DNA of 64,000 nucleotides from NCBI GenBank assembly GCA_021648025.1, contig JAKITO010000003.1, positions 124,001-188,000 on the forward strand. Reading direction: 5' to 3'. The notes beneath the pieces were generated by a model. It worked only from the letters and a program-made list of their open reading frames with translations, did no database searches and had not been told where the DNA came from. Below, piece after piece: positions 33,775 through 42,401 of this stretch (positions are counted from its first letter, which is position 1; the number at the start of each line of letters is the position of its first letter). Source of the DNA: Paracoccaceae bacterium. Lineage in GTDB: Bacteria; Pseudomonadota; Alphaproteobacteria; Rhodobacterales; Rhodobacteraceae. The translations under genes and the position numbers were made by a program.

Positions 33775-35517
33775 TCAGGCCGGGGCTGCGTCATCCAGCC
33801 GAAGCTGTACCTTTTGACGGCCTCGCCAACTGTTGATTTCCAACCGCCCGGCCATGTGGAACCGCGCCCCGCCACTGTCGCTCAGACGCGCACCAAGGGG
33901 GGTGTCAAAGGCCCCAAAGGCGATGGCGTCGATGGTGGGGCCACTGCCATCGCCAAGGCTAAGTTTCAGATGCGAGTCACCAACCCGCCTGGCGTGGCGG
34001 ATGGTCATGTCAGGCAGGGCAAAGCGCGGGGCAGGGGCGCCCGCCCCAAACGGTCCGGCCTGTTCGATCTGTTCGATCAGCTCAACCGTGGCACCGCCGG
34101 GCATCAATACGCCGTCCAGGTGCAGGTCAGGGGGGCCTGCGTCGCCGGCCCCCTGTTTGGCCAGCAATTCGCTCAAACGGGCCATAGCGGCTTCCAGCTT
34201 GTCCTCGGCCACGCTCAGCCCCGCCGCCATTCTGTGGCCACCCCCGGTCAGCAATAGTCCCTCGGCCATCAGCCGCTGGATCGCCGCCCCCAGATCGACA
34301 CCCGATATTGACCGGCCCGAGCCTTTGCCGATGCCGCCCTCCAGCCCGATCACCACCGCCGGGCGGTTGGCGGCCTCTTTCAGGCGTGACGCGACGATGC
34401 CAACCACGCCCGGGTGCCATCCGGTCCCCGCCGCCCAGACCAGGGCTGTGTCCAACCCCCGCTCTTCCGCCTGATCCATGGCAGCGGCGCGTACAGCGGC
34501 CTCAACCTCGCGCCGCTCGCTGTTCAACTGGTCAAGCCGTTCGGCAATCGAGGCCGCCTCGTCCGCCGAGGGTGTGGACAACAACCGCGCCCCCAGATCG
34601 GCCTTGCCGATACGCCCGCCGGCATTGATGCGCGGTCCCAGCACAAACCCGAGGTGATAGCTGCTGGGGGCCGTATCCATCCGCGCCACATCCGCCAGCG
34701 CCACCAGGCCGGGGCGGTTGCGCATGCCCATCACTTTCAGCCCCTGACGCACCAATGCCCGGTTGGCGCCAATCAACGGCGCCACATCGGCCACCGTTCC
34801 CAGCGCCACAAGGTCCAGCATCGCCATCAGGTCCGGGCCGGCCGGCGCACCCGCCTCGCGCATCTGACGGCGCACCTCGACCAGCATCAAAAACACCACA
34901 CCAGCGGCGCATAGATAGCCAAGATCGCCACTTTCATCTTGTCGGTTGGGGTTCACTACGGCCACGGCATCAGGCAGGGTCTCGTCCCCCAGATGATGGT
35001 CCAACACGATCACATCGGCAGGTCGGGCGGCGGCAATCGGTTCATGACTAACAGTCCCGCAATCAACGCAAACGACCAAATCATGATCCGCGCCCAACCT
35101 CTGCATGGCTGGTACATTCGGCCCATAGCCTTCTTTAATCCGGTCCGGCACATACAACGTCGCCTCGCGCCCCATCTGGCGCAGCCAGTCAATCAAAAGG
35201 GCGGCCGACGTGCCGCCATCCACATCATAATCGGCAAAAATGGCAATCCGCTCTTGCCCCTGAACCGCCTGCAAAAACCGCCCCGCCGCCGCCTGCATAT
35301 CCTTAAGCCCGCGGGGGTCGGGCAAAAGATCACGCAACTGCGGTGTCAAAAACGCCTGGGTTTCGCCCGGCTCTACCCCGCGCTGTGCCAACACCTGACA
35401 TAACGCAGCAGGCAGACCTGTTTCCTGCGTCAACCGCTCAGAAGCACGCGCGGCCTCAATTGTCGGCCCAACCCACCGCCGCCCGTTCAGTGATTGCTCA
35501 ACCCCCAAAAACGCCAT
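33775..35517 (-). CDS. recJ: Single-stranded-DNA exonuclease RecJ
   Basis: RecJ degrades single strands 5' to 3' in recombination and mismatch repair. The 580-residue product has the DHH phosphoesterase motifs FADYDVDGGTS, VCVDCGT and VLDHHLGDE. The DHHA1 block TGGGHRMAAGLSV and a C-terminal OB-like domain follow. The length is typical. It follows the tRNA with 103 bp between, in which no gene is seen. The start at 35517 gives MAFLGVEQSLNGRRW, a normal beginning. Confidence 0.95.
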   Translation of the reverse strand: MAFLGVEQSLNGRRWVGPTIEAARASERLTQETGLPAALCQVLAQRGVEPGETQAFLTPQLRDLLPDPRGLKDMQAAAGRFLQAVQGQERIAIFADYDVDGGTSAALLIDWLRQMGREATLYVPDRIKEGYGPNVPAMQRLGADHDLVVCVDCGTVSHEPIAAARPADVIVLDHHLGDETLPDAVAVVNPNRQDESGDLGYLCAAGVVFLMLVEVRRQMREAGAPAGPDLMAMLDLVALGTVADVAPLIGANRALVRQGLKVMGMRNRPGLVALADVARMDTAPSSYHLGFVLGPRINAGGRIGKADLGARLLSTPSADEAASIAERLDQLNSERREVEAAVRAAAMDQAEERGLDTALVWAAGTGWHPGVVGIVASRLKEAANRPAVVIGLEGGIGKGSGRSISGVDLGAAIQRLMAEGLLLTGGGHRMAAGLSVAEDKLEAAMARLSELLAKQGAGDAGPPDLHLDGVLMPGGATVELIEQIEQAGPFGAGAPAPRFALPDMTIRHARRVGDSHLKLSLGDGSGPTIDAIAFGAFDTPLGARLSDSGGARFHMAGRLEINSWRGRQKVQLRLDDAAPA

Positions 35518-35684
35518 TGCACCCCAAAACCCACGAGTGATATCACCCGCCGCTTCCTCTTCATCTTGCCAAATAAACTCCCGACCCGTTGCCCGGCAAG
35601 GCCTGCTTTAGCGGGCCTGAGAGGGGAGGCTCCCGAAGCCGCAACGTGCGCATCATTTCAACCGAAATGCACCGTTGCGCCCAA

Positions 35685-36662
35685 TCACCCCTGATCCGGC
35701 GTCTTGTAAATCATCCGCCGCACCGACCCGGTCTTGGACCGCATCAACAGCGTCTCGGTGGTGCGCCACCCCGGTGCCCGCTTGATCCCCGGCAGCAAAG
35801 TGCCACCGGTCACGCCAGTAGCCGCAAAAATCACATCCTCGGTCACCATTTCATCGCGGGTATACACCCGGTCCAGATCGGTAATGCCCGCCTTGGCCGC
35901 CCGCCCGCGTTCGTCATCATTGCGAAACATCAAACGGCCATAAATCTGCCCGCCCATACATTTCAGCGCCGCCGCCGCCAGCACCCCCTCGGGTGCCCCG
36001 CCTGAACCCATGTACATGTCGATCCCGGTGATCTCAGCCTCGGCGCAATGCATCACCCCGGCCACATCGCCGTCAGTGATCAGCCGGATCGCCGCCCCGG
36101 TGCTGCGAACCTCGGCAATCATCGCCTCATGGCGTGGCCGCTCCAGAATGCACACGGTCAGGTCCGTCGCCTTGCAGCCTTTGGCCTTGGCCAGGGCGAT
36201 CACCCGTTCAACCGGCGACATGTCAAGCGTCACAATGTCCTCGTCAAACCCCGGGCCAATCGCCAGCTTGTCCATATAAACGTCCGGCGCATGCAGCATC
36301 GACCCCCGTGGCCCCATGGCAATCACCGTCAGCGCGTTGGGCATGTCCTTGGCCGTCAGCGTCGTCCCCTCCAGCGGGTCCAGCGCGATATCGACGCCGG
36401 GACCGTTACCGGTGCCGACCTCTTCACCGATGAACAACATCGGCGCTTCGTCCCGCTCGCCTTCGCCGATCACCACCACCCCGGCGATATCCAGCAGGTT
36501 CAGTTGTTCGCGCATGGCATTGACAGCGGCCTGATCCGCCGCCTTTTCATCGCCCCGACCAACCAGATCAGCCGACGCAAGGGCGGCGGCCTCAGACACA
36601 CGGGCAAGGCCCAAAGACAGCATGCGGTCGTTAAAGGCAGGCTGAGAAGACGAAGAATTCAT
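35685..36662 (-). CDS. glpX: Class II fructose-1,6-bisphosphatase
   Basis: GlpX hydrolyses fructose-1,6-bisphosphate in gluconeogenesis. The 325-residue product has the metal and substrate motifs GEGERDEAPMLFIGEEVG, DIALDPLEGTT, and the conserved SGGAPEGVLAAAALK. A longer frame reaches 36824, but the ATG at 36662 (MNSSSSQPAFNDRML) gives the family length. It lies downstream of hom on the same strand, separated by 297 bp that hold a long palindrome. Confidence 0.94.
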   Translation of the reverse strand: MNSSSSQPAFNDRMLSLGLARVSEAAALASADLVGRGDEKAADQAAVNAMREQLNLLDIAGVVVIGEGERDEAPMLFIGEEVGTGNGPGVDIALDPLEGTTLTAKDMPNALTVIAMGPRGSMLHAPDVYMDKLAIGPGFDEDIVTLDMSPVERVIALAKAKGCKATDLTVCILERPRHEAMIAEVRSTGAAIRLITDGDVAGVMHCAEAEITGIDMYMGSGGAPEGVLAAAALKCMGGQIYGRLMFRNDDERGRAAKAGITDLDRVYTRDEMVTEDVIFAATGVTGGTLLPGIKRAPGWRTTETLLMRSKTGSVRRMIYKTPDQG

Positions 36663-36821
36663 TGGCAAAGTCCTAATCGCGTTAACATTTGAGTACCCCG
36701 ACATAGCCCGCGCCCACCCCGCCCCGCAAGAGGCGATGGCACCTGTTCCCCAGGTGTTTGCACCTGCCCTGTATGCGATGGCACCGAATTGCCAATGCGG
36801 TTGCCACAGAGGGCTTCGATG

Positions 36822-36867
36822 CACCGCTCTGATAACATGTCATATAAGACATGTTATCAGAGCGGTG
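36822..36867. repeat. Perfect 20-bp palindrome arms with 6-nt loop
   Basis: CACCGCTCTGATAACATGTC at 36822-36841 pairs perfectly with 36848-36867 around ATATAA. Its inner part (CTGA-ACATGT-TCAG pattern) resembles the palindrome at 38824-38867. It lies downstream of hom, so it may act as its terminator, but no T-run follows. The rest of the gap 36663-36959 shows no gene. Confidence 0.85.
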
Positions 36868-36959
36868 TTAGATCGGTGGCCTTTTCCGAATTTGCCAGAC
36901 CGCAAATGGTGCGTGCAAGCACGCACCCTACGGCAAACAGTCAATTCAGTCTTTTGGGG

Positions 36960-38246
36960 TCAAAGGTTCTCAATCCGCAACGCCACCGGGGTCGAGGCCA
37001 GCACCCCGGTGCCCGCCATCGCCTCAAGCGCCAGATCCAGCGCCTCGCGGGTGGTTTTATGCGTTACAATCAACACCGGTGCAGTTGGTTCGCAATGGCC
37101 ATACTGGCGCATCCGGTCAATGGATATGCCCGATTCACCCAAAGCGGCGGCAATCCGCGCCAATGCTCCCGGCTTGTCCACCAGTGCCATACGCAGGTAA
37201 TACGGGGCCGGCAGGCCCGACCGCGCCGCAGGCGCCTGGCTCAACCCCGCCGCGGGCTGACCAAACACCGGCATCCGCAGCCCACGTGCCAAATCGCAAA
37301 TGTCACCTACCACGGCGCTGGCGGTCGGGCCTTCGCCCGCTCCGGGGCCGCGCAATACAATCTGTTCCACCGCATCGCCTTCGATCACCACCATATTGGT
37401 GCCACCTGTCAGTTGCCCCAAAGGCGATCCGGTCGGCACCAGACAAGGCTGCATTCGCTGTTCCAACCCGCGCGCGCTGCGTTGGGCCAGGCCCAGCAGC
37501 TTGATCCGGTACCCCATGTCGGCGGCTTGTCGGATATCCTCAAGCTCGATCCTTTGGATGCCTTCCAACTCGACCCCGGCAAAGTTGACGCGGGTTCCAA
37601 ACGCAATCGCCGACAGGATCGCCAGCTTGTGCCCGGCGTCAATCCCGCCCACATCCAGGTTCGGATCAGCCTCAAGATAGCCCAGTTTCCCGGCCTCCTC
37701 GAACAAGGTATCATACCCCGCCCCTTCGGATTCCATCCGCGTCAGGATATAATTGCAGGTGCCATTCATCACCCCCATCACCCGCGTGATCTCATTGCCC
37801 GCCAGCCCCTCGCTCAGGGCTTTGACCACCGGGATACCGCCCGCCACGGCGGCCTCGAACCGGATCATCAGGCCCTTGGCCTCGGCCGCTTCGGCCAGCG
37901 CCTGACCATGAATGGCCAGCAACGCCTTGTTGGCCGTCACCACATGTTTACCGGCCGCAATCGCCGCCTCGGTCGCGTCTTTGGCCGCCCCTTCCGAGCC
38001 ACCCATCAGTTCGACAAATATGTCGATATCGTCGCGTGACGCCAATGCCACCGCGTCCTGTTCCCACACGAACGGCGCCAGATTGATGCCGCGGTCCTTG
38101 CCCGCATCCCGCGCCGACACAGCCGAGATGACAATTTCGCGCCCGGTACGTCTGGCCAGCAATGCCGCCTGCTTGCGGATAATACGCACGACGCCAACAC
38201 CAACCGTGCCCAATCCGGCAATTCCCAATCGCAAAGGTTCTGTCAT
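36960..38246 (-). CDS. hom: Homoserine dehydrogenase with ACT domain
   Basis: Hom reduces aspartate semialdehyde to homoserine on the way to threonine and methionine. The 428-residue product has the nucleotide-binding GIAGLGTVGVGV start, the ELMGG block, the VTANKALLA motif and the catalytic region GVMNGTCNYILTRM...GYLEADPNLDVGGIDAGHK (in separate stretches). A C-terminal ACT domain (about 350-420, ALVDKPGALARIAAAL) predicts feedback control by an amino acid, usually threonine. Confidence 0.96.
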   Translation of the reverse strand: MTEPLRLGIAGLGTVGVGVVRIIRKQAALLARRTGREIVISAVSARDAGKDRGINLAPFVWEQDAVALASRDDIDIFVELMGGSEGAAKDATEAAIAAGKHVVTANKALLAIHGQALAEAAEAKGLMIRFEAAVAGGIPVVKALSEGLAGNEITRVMGVMNGTCNYILTRMESEGAGYDTLFEEAGKLGYLEADPNLDVGGIDAGHKLAILSAIAFGTRVNFAGVELEGIQRIELEDIRQAADMGYRIKLLGLAQRSARGLEQRMQPCLVPTGSPLGQLTGGTNMVVIEGDAVEQIVLRGPGAGEGPTASAVVGDICDLARGLRMPVFGQPAAGLSQAPAARSGLPAPYYLRMALVDKPGALARIAAALGESGISIDRMRQYGHCEPTAPVLIVTHKTTREALDLALEAMAGTGVLASTPVALRIENL

Positions 38247-38339
38247 GGTGGCGGTCCTTCTTTTGGTACGTTGGCCATTATCGGGTAAGAGTGTGCCATA
38301 GCCGGATCACAGCACCGGCGCAACGCCATTGGCTGCGCT

Positions 38340-38621
38340 CTAGTCTGGTAATTCCTGCACCCGACGGGCTTGCGATTGCAAACGATTGCGCCGGGCCTCA
38401 AGCGATTTCTCAATCTCGTCCGCCTGTTCGCGTGGGTTCATCGTCGTTGCAATTATCCCGTCCAGCCGGACCAGTTTGGGATAGTCCGCATCGCGCAGAT
38501 GGTCGGGAATGGTGGCGTCCAACATGGGCACATTGGTGCAGCCAGCGATTGCCATCAGTCCGATCAGGCACACCGCGCCCCAAAGGCGGGTCTTGAGCTG
38601 AGCTGTGGGGCGGGTAATCAT
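38340..38621 (-). CDS. Small lipoprotein, 93 residues
   Basis: The product has a lipoprotein signal peptide with lipobox LMAIAGC (cysteine near residue 28) and a charged, helical mature part ending RLQSQARRVQELPD. The frame opens at 38711, but the ATG at 38621 (MITRPTAQLKTRL) puts the signal peptide at the N-terminus. The Thr-Asn after the lipidated Cys does not suggest inner-membrane retention, so outer membrane anchoring is likely. Function unknown. Confidence 0.75.
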   Translation of the reverse strand: MITRPTAQLKTRLWGAVCLIGLMAIAGCTNVPMLDATIPDHLRDADYPKLVRLDGIIATTMNPREQADEIEKSLEARRNRLQSQARRVQELPD

Positions 38622-38780
38622 GACACAAATTCCGTTGAGTTCTGACATCCGGCGTTGCAAGTTGATGCCCGTTTGCCCGGGGCAATGCAAGGTTTGACAA
38701 GGAAAGTACACTCAATCCCCTGATACGCCGCGTCAAGGTTCGTCGGTCGGCATGTAGATAACCCAACTTACAAACCATGC

Positions 38781-38817
38781 CCCCTGTTCACATCCGGGTA
38801 CCCCCCTGTTCACATCC
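38781..38817. repeat. Two 15-bp direct repeats, CCCCTGTTCACATCC
   Basis: Exact copies at 38781-38795 and 38803-38817 are offset by 22 bp, about two helical turns. They lie immediately left of the 38824-38867 palindrome, in the 348-bp gap between the lipoprotein gene and a TetR gene. Confidence 0.8.
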
Positions 38818-38823
38818 ACACAC

Positions 38824-38867
38824 CCCCCCCTGAAGACATGTCAAATATAACACGTCTTCAGGGGGGG
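38824..38867. repeat. Long palindrome with homopolymeric G/C arms
   Basis: Eighteen-base arms (seven C, then TGAAGACATGT, with the complement at 38850-38867) pair with one mismatch around an 8-base loop. The centre resembles the palindrome at 36822-36867, giving a CTGA-ACATGT-ATA-ACAYGT-TCAG pattern in both. It is upstream of both flanking genes, so a terminator role is unlikely. Confidence 0.8.
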
Positions 38868-38939
38868 ACTTACACCACCCTGCGATGACTGGCGCCAATC
38901 GCAACATCCCACCATGTTTCCCACCAAACGGGGTTCTTT

Positions 38940-38955
38940 CTGAACGAATGTTCAG
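38940..38955. promoter_or_regulatory. CTGAAC-N4-GTTCAG palindrome upstream of TetR gene
   Basis: Six-base half-sites flank a GAAT spacer, ending 14 bp before the ATG of the downstream TetR-family gene. It is the likely auto-repression operator. It resembles the psp boxes but has a four-base spacer. Confidence 0.6.
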
Positions 38956-38969
38956 ATAAACTGCGCCCC

Positions 38970-39593
38970 ATGGCACGTACAACAGGCTCGCACTCAGACA
39001 TCACCGGCCCGCGCATTCACGCAAGCGCTCTGACCTTGTTTGCCCGCCACGGCTATGCCGCTGTTTCCATGCGCAAGATTGCGGCAGAGGTCGGGGTGCA
39101 GGCCGGTGCTCTGTACAATTACACCCCCGACAAGCAAAGCCTGCTGTTCGGGCTGATGCGCGCACATATGCTGGATTTACTGGCGGCACGCGCGACCCAC
39201 GACCAAAACGCGCCGGCGATGACACAGTTGGAACAATTCACCCGCTTTCACATCCGTTTCAATCTTGAACGTGCGGATGCGGTGTTCATCTCGTACATGG
39301 AACTGCGCAACCTGACGCCCGATAATTTCGCCACCATAGAAGACCTGCGCCGTGGTTACGAAGACACCTTGGAAACAGTTCTGCAACGCGGTGTCGCCAG
39401 CAAAGAATTCGACGTGCCCGACCCCAAAATTGCCACCTTGGCGGTGATTGCCATGCTGACCGGTGTCGGCACCTGGTATCGCCACGACGGGCGGCTGTCG
39501 CTGGACCAGGTTGAAACGATATATTGGGATATGGTTCGCAAGGCCGTGGTCAGTGGGACAGATCAGGAAACAGCCCTTTCGCCACCGATTTGA
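38970..39593 (+). CDS. TetR/AcrR-family regulator
   Basis: The 207-residue product has a TetR helix-turn-helix (MRKIAAEVGVQAGALYNYTP, about residues 34-53) and a C-terminal helical ligand domain. It is divergent from the lipoprotein gene, and the next gene downstream points toward it, so its target is not obvious from position. A palindrome just before its start fits auto-repression. The 299 bp after it (39594-39892) show no gene or clear signal. Confidence 0.88.
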   Translation: MARTTGSHSDITGPRIHASALTLFARHGYAAVSMRKIAAEVGVQAGALYNYTPDKQSLLFGLMRAHMLDLLAARATHDQNAPAMTQLEQFTRFHIRFNLERADAVFISYMELRNLTPDNFATIEDLRRGYEDTLETVLQRGVASKEFDVPDPKIATLAVIAMLTGVGTWYRHDGRLSLDQVETIYWDMVRKAVVSGTDQETALSPPI

Positions 39594-39892
39594 TCGCGCC
39601 TTGATCACTTTTGGCCCGGTTCGCCGGGGGCAGTTGCGCGCAGGCGGTAATATGCGCCCGAATTCCGCGCGTTCAGGCCGGCCGGGATGATCGGTACCTG
39701 CGTGACTTTGGATGCCCTGTGTGACCTTGTCAGTCTCCAGAATCATTGATCCGAGAACCGTGATTTGAGGCATTTTTGCCTGCAAACCCTGATAAAAGCT
39801 CAGTTCAAAACGGCAAAATCGACCACAAAAGCATGTGCAAAACGCTCAAAACTCTCGTGACAGCGGGGCAATGCGACTGGATTGGTTTCGCG

Positions 39893-41071
39893 CTAGCGGT
39901 TCGAATGCCACCAGGTTCCGGGCTTGACCCGGCCACCACGTTTGCGATCAAGCCAAAGTGCAACCTTGCGAAACCGCGACAAGGCGAGTTTCAACCACAG
40001 CCGGTGACCAAGGCTGGAGAAGTTGCGATTGAACGGGCAGACCCGCATGCAGATGGCGCAATCCGTCGCCATCCTGGCCCAGAAACCAAAGCACTTTTCG
40101 GCATCCGAGGTCCATTTGCGCACGCCTTTGATGGCCGATGGGTTTTCACCGCCAACTTCGGGCGAACCAAACGGCAATGCCTTTGGCGGGCAGGCATCGG
40201 CGCATTTGCTGCAGATGTCACAGAACGCCCGCACCCCGCGCGGACGGGCCACGTCATGGGTCAGGGGCAGGTTGGTAAATATCTTGGAAAACCGCAGGCG
40301 CGGTCCGAATTCTGGCGTTATTACCAACTGGTTACGGGCGTATTCGCCCAAACCCGCCTTGATCGCAAAAGGGATCACCAGCCCGGTATCGTTCATCGAC
40401 GCCACCGCCTCATACCCCAGATTGCGGATATAGGCGGCCAGTTGCATCACCACCGCCGCCTCGTGGCTGTATTCGCGCCCCGTGGCAGCACCGGCCAGCG
40501 CCGAGGGGTAGGTGGCCACCAGTTCGGCGTCCATTTCGTGGCCCATGACAATCACCGAATTCAACCCCGGCGGCAGGTCATTGTCCGCAGGTGACATGTC
40601 GCGCGTGTCAACGCGGCTGGCATACAGCCACCGTTCGTCCAGATCGGTAATGCCACACAGATCGGCACCAAAGAACGCCGCCACCCGCTTTATTTCCTGC
40701 GCCATGGCAGCCGGATCGTCAATTTCCATCTGGTGCGGGGCAACCGGCGTGTCCGCACTGATCGGCGCCTGAAACCCTTCGCGCAAACCTTGATCTGCGT
40801 GACGGTTGGTGATCACGTCCGAGATCAGCCAGGACGCATTGCGCAAGGCGAAATCACGGGTGCCAAAGCCTTCGCCGCGCCGGGGAGAAGCCCCCATCCT
40901 ATAGGAATCAAAGAACTTTTCAGTGTGTTTGGATTTTACCTGATTGTCCCACATGGCGCGGGAAAACACGTCGTCCCGCTGGGTAAAGCGTTCGAACTCC
41001 GGGGTGACGTCGATGCCTGCATCGGCGTCTTTGGCACGGGAATGGTCCTGGGTGTTGGATGGGTAACTCAT
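39893..41071 (-). CDS. Reductive-dehalogenase-like two-cluster Fe-S protein
   Basis: The 392-residue product has an N-terminal and central region matching the cobalamin-binding catalytic domain of reductive dehalogenases (AAFFGADLCGI, then GLGEYARNQLVITPEFGPR and FTNLPL). Two C-terminal four-iron clusters follow: CDICSKCADACP, and one split between CFGFW and CAICMRVCP. No Tat signal or membrane anchor is present, so it should be cytosolic, as in the aerobic-type enzymes, but the fused flavin/ferredoxin reductase of those is missing. Epoxyqueuosine reductase is a relative but lacks this arrangement. The substrate is unknown. Confidence 0.7.
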   Translation of the reverse strand: MSYPSNTQDHSRAKDADAGIDVTPEFERFTQRDDVFSRAMWDNQVKSKHTEKFFDSYRMGASPRRGEGFGTRDFALRNASWLISDVITNRHADQGLREGFQAPISADTPVAPHQMEIDDPAAMAQEIKRVAAFFGADLCGITDLDERWLYASRVDTRDMSPADNDLPPGLNSVIVMGHEMDAELVATYPSALAGAATGREYSHEAAVVMQLAAYIRNLGYEAVASMNDTGLVIPFAIKAGLGEYARNQLVITPEFGPRLRFSKIFTNLPLTHDVARPRGVRAFCDICSKCADACPPKALPFGSPEVGGENPSAIKGVRKWTSDAEKCFGFWARMATDCAICMRVCPFNRNFSSLGHRLWLKLALSRFRKVALWLDRKRGGRVKPGTWWHSNR

Positions 41072-41204
41072 CTGTCCACAGTATCTGCCGGTGTTTTGCG
41101 CGGCAATGGCAAAGCGGTGATGCTGTGGGCGGCAACAATCGGGGCTGTTCGCGGCGCGCGTTTCAGGCTAAGCCGCGCCAAGGTAACTGCGGGTGGGGAA
41201 AACA

Positions 41205-41714
41205 ATGAACGACGACGTATTGGCCATTGTCGAGGCTTCGGCCGCCCGCCGTTGGATGGGGGTGCTGATGATGGCATCGCTGGGCGGGTTGTTGATTTTC
41301 ATAGCACTTTCTTCGCCGCCGGAACCTTTCTGGCAGATATTCCTGATAATTACCGGCCTGGCTGCCCTTTGGATGGCTGAAAAGATGCGCAGCGCCACGC
41401 GGCATCGAATCGAATTGACGGCGCAGGAAATGCGCTCGTCAGAAGGCCAGGTGATCGCCCGGTTGGTCGATATCGACAAGGTCGAACGGGGTTTGTTCGT
41501 TTTCAAACCATCCAACGGTTTTCTGGTGCGGTTACGCCGACCCGGCCCGCGCATCTGGCGCCCTGGTCTGTGGTGGTGTACGGGACGCAAGATTGGCGTC
41601 GGCGGGGTAACTTCAGCCGGACAGACCAAGGCGATGTCCGAAATCCTGTCGGTGTTGTTGGCCAAACGGGATCAGGATCAGGATCAGGATCCGGGGCAAA
41701 ACCAGGATCACTAA
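41205..41714 (+). CDS. Membrane protein with Asp/Gln-rich repeated tail
   Basis: The 169-residue product has two hydrophobic helices (WMGVLMMASLGGLLIFIAL and FWQIFLIITGLAALWMAEKM), then a cytoplasmic beta-rich region resembling a short PH-like domain. The tail is DQDQDQDPGQNQDH. The tail comes from a 6-bp repeat GATCAG (41670-41690, 3.5 copies). The ATG at 41205 is preferred over the GTG at 41193. I do not recognise a named family. Confidence 0.6.
   Translation: MNDDVLAIVEASAARRWMGVLMMASLGGLLIFIALSSPPEPFWQIFLIITGLAALWMAEKMRSATRHRIELTAQEMRSSEGQVIARLVDIDKVERGLFVFKPSNGFLVRLRRPGPRIWRPGLWWCTGRKIGVGGVTSAGQTKAMSEILSVLLAKRDQDQDQDPGQNQDH
41670..41690. repeat. 3.5 tandem copies of GATCAG inside a coding region
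   Basis: The hexamer repeat encodes the DQDQDQD tail of the membrane protein. Change in copy number would stay in frame and only change tail length. Confidence 0.8.
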
Positions 41715-41787
41715 GTGTTTGAATTAGCACCCCGGGCCGAGGGTGAATTCAACCAATTTGCACCGGTTTGGAATTTTTAATCGGATA

Positions 41788-42396
41788 CTAAGGGCACTGG
41801 TTGCCGCCATCAGGCAGATAACACAGCTGATCGACCCAACGCGGTTTGGTAAAGACAAAGTTCTTGAGTTGTTTGTCGTCCATTCCCACTTTGAACAGTG
41901 GCGTATAAGTATTGTCGGTCTCAACCAAGATCACAATCTCATTGTTCGGCAGTAGCGGCAACTTGTCTTCAATGGCGGATATACTGGCATTTGTATAGTT
42001 CGGTTCATAGCCACGGTTCTGGGACCATTCCACAAAAAACCGATTGTCGTCGTCACTCCAGCGGAACACCGACATGCGCAGGGCAATGGTTGAGTTGGAC
42101 CGGGTCAGGATCTGCATCATTGCCTGCATGCTGTCGATATATTCATCGCTGATGATCTCGGTTTCCCGCGAGATCAGATCGCTGATGGTATAGGCGGCCT
42201 TAAGGTTGATGGTACTCTGACGGTAGCCTTCGAAATAGACATATATGCCCATGAACGCATAGAAGATGATGGGCATCATTATGATGAATTCCACCGTGAC
42301 ACTGCCGCGGGTATCGGCGGCAAATTGGCGGGCATAGACGTTCAGGCGCTGTCTGAAGCTGCGCAAAAAGCCGTTGCAGGGCAATTGATTCTGCAT
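41788..42396 (-). CDS. TadF/TadE-like pseudopilin
   Basis: The 202-residue product has the Tad minor pilin start: a basic N-terminus, DTRGSVTVEFIIMMPIIFYA with the conserved Glu of the pilin helix, then a globular part. Paired cysteines lie near the C-terminus (LCYLPDGGNQCP). Tad minor pseudopilins are processed by a prepilin peptidase and sit in the Flp pilus base. It is third in a tadG-tadE-tadF set on the minus strand. No cpaB-F or flp genes lie in the window, so the main system must be elsewhere. Confidence 0.8.
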   Translation of the reverse strand: MQNQLPCNGFLRSFRQRLNVYARQFAADTRGSVTVEFIIMMPIIFYAFMGIYVYFEGYRQSTINLKAAYTISDLISRETEIISDEYIDSMQAMMQILTRSNSTIALRMSVFRWSDDDNRFFVEWSQNRGYEPNYTNASISAIEDKLPLLPNNEIVILVETDNTYTPLFKVGMDDKQLKNFVFTKPRWVDQLCYLPDGGNQCP

Positions 42397-42401
42397 ATGG
42401 C

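Noticed and set aside
36822-36867. Insertion-sequence terminal repeats with the 38824 palindrome
   Set aside because: Both are closed palindromes rather than single ends, hom lies intact between them, and no target duplication or transposase is present.
39776-40594. Long plus-strand frame opposite the Fe-S protein
   Set aside because: The minus strand carries clear cluster motifs and family blocks; the plus-strand frame is a shadow.
39893-41071. Epoxyqueuosine reductase QueG
   Set aside because: The two-cluster tail is similar, but the extended N-terminal domain and the GEYARNQLVITPEFGPR block fit reductive dehalogenases better.
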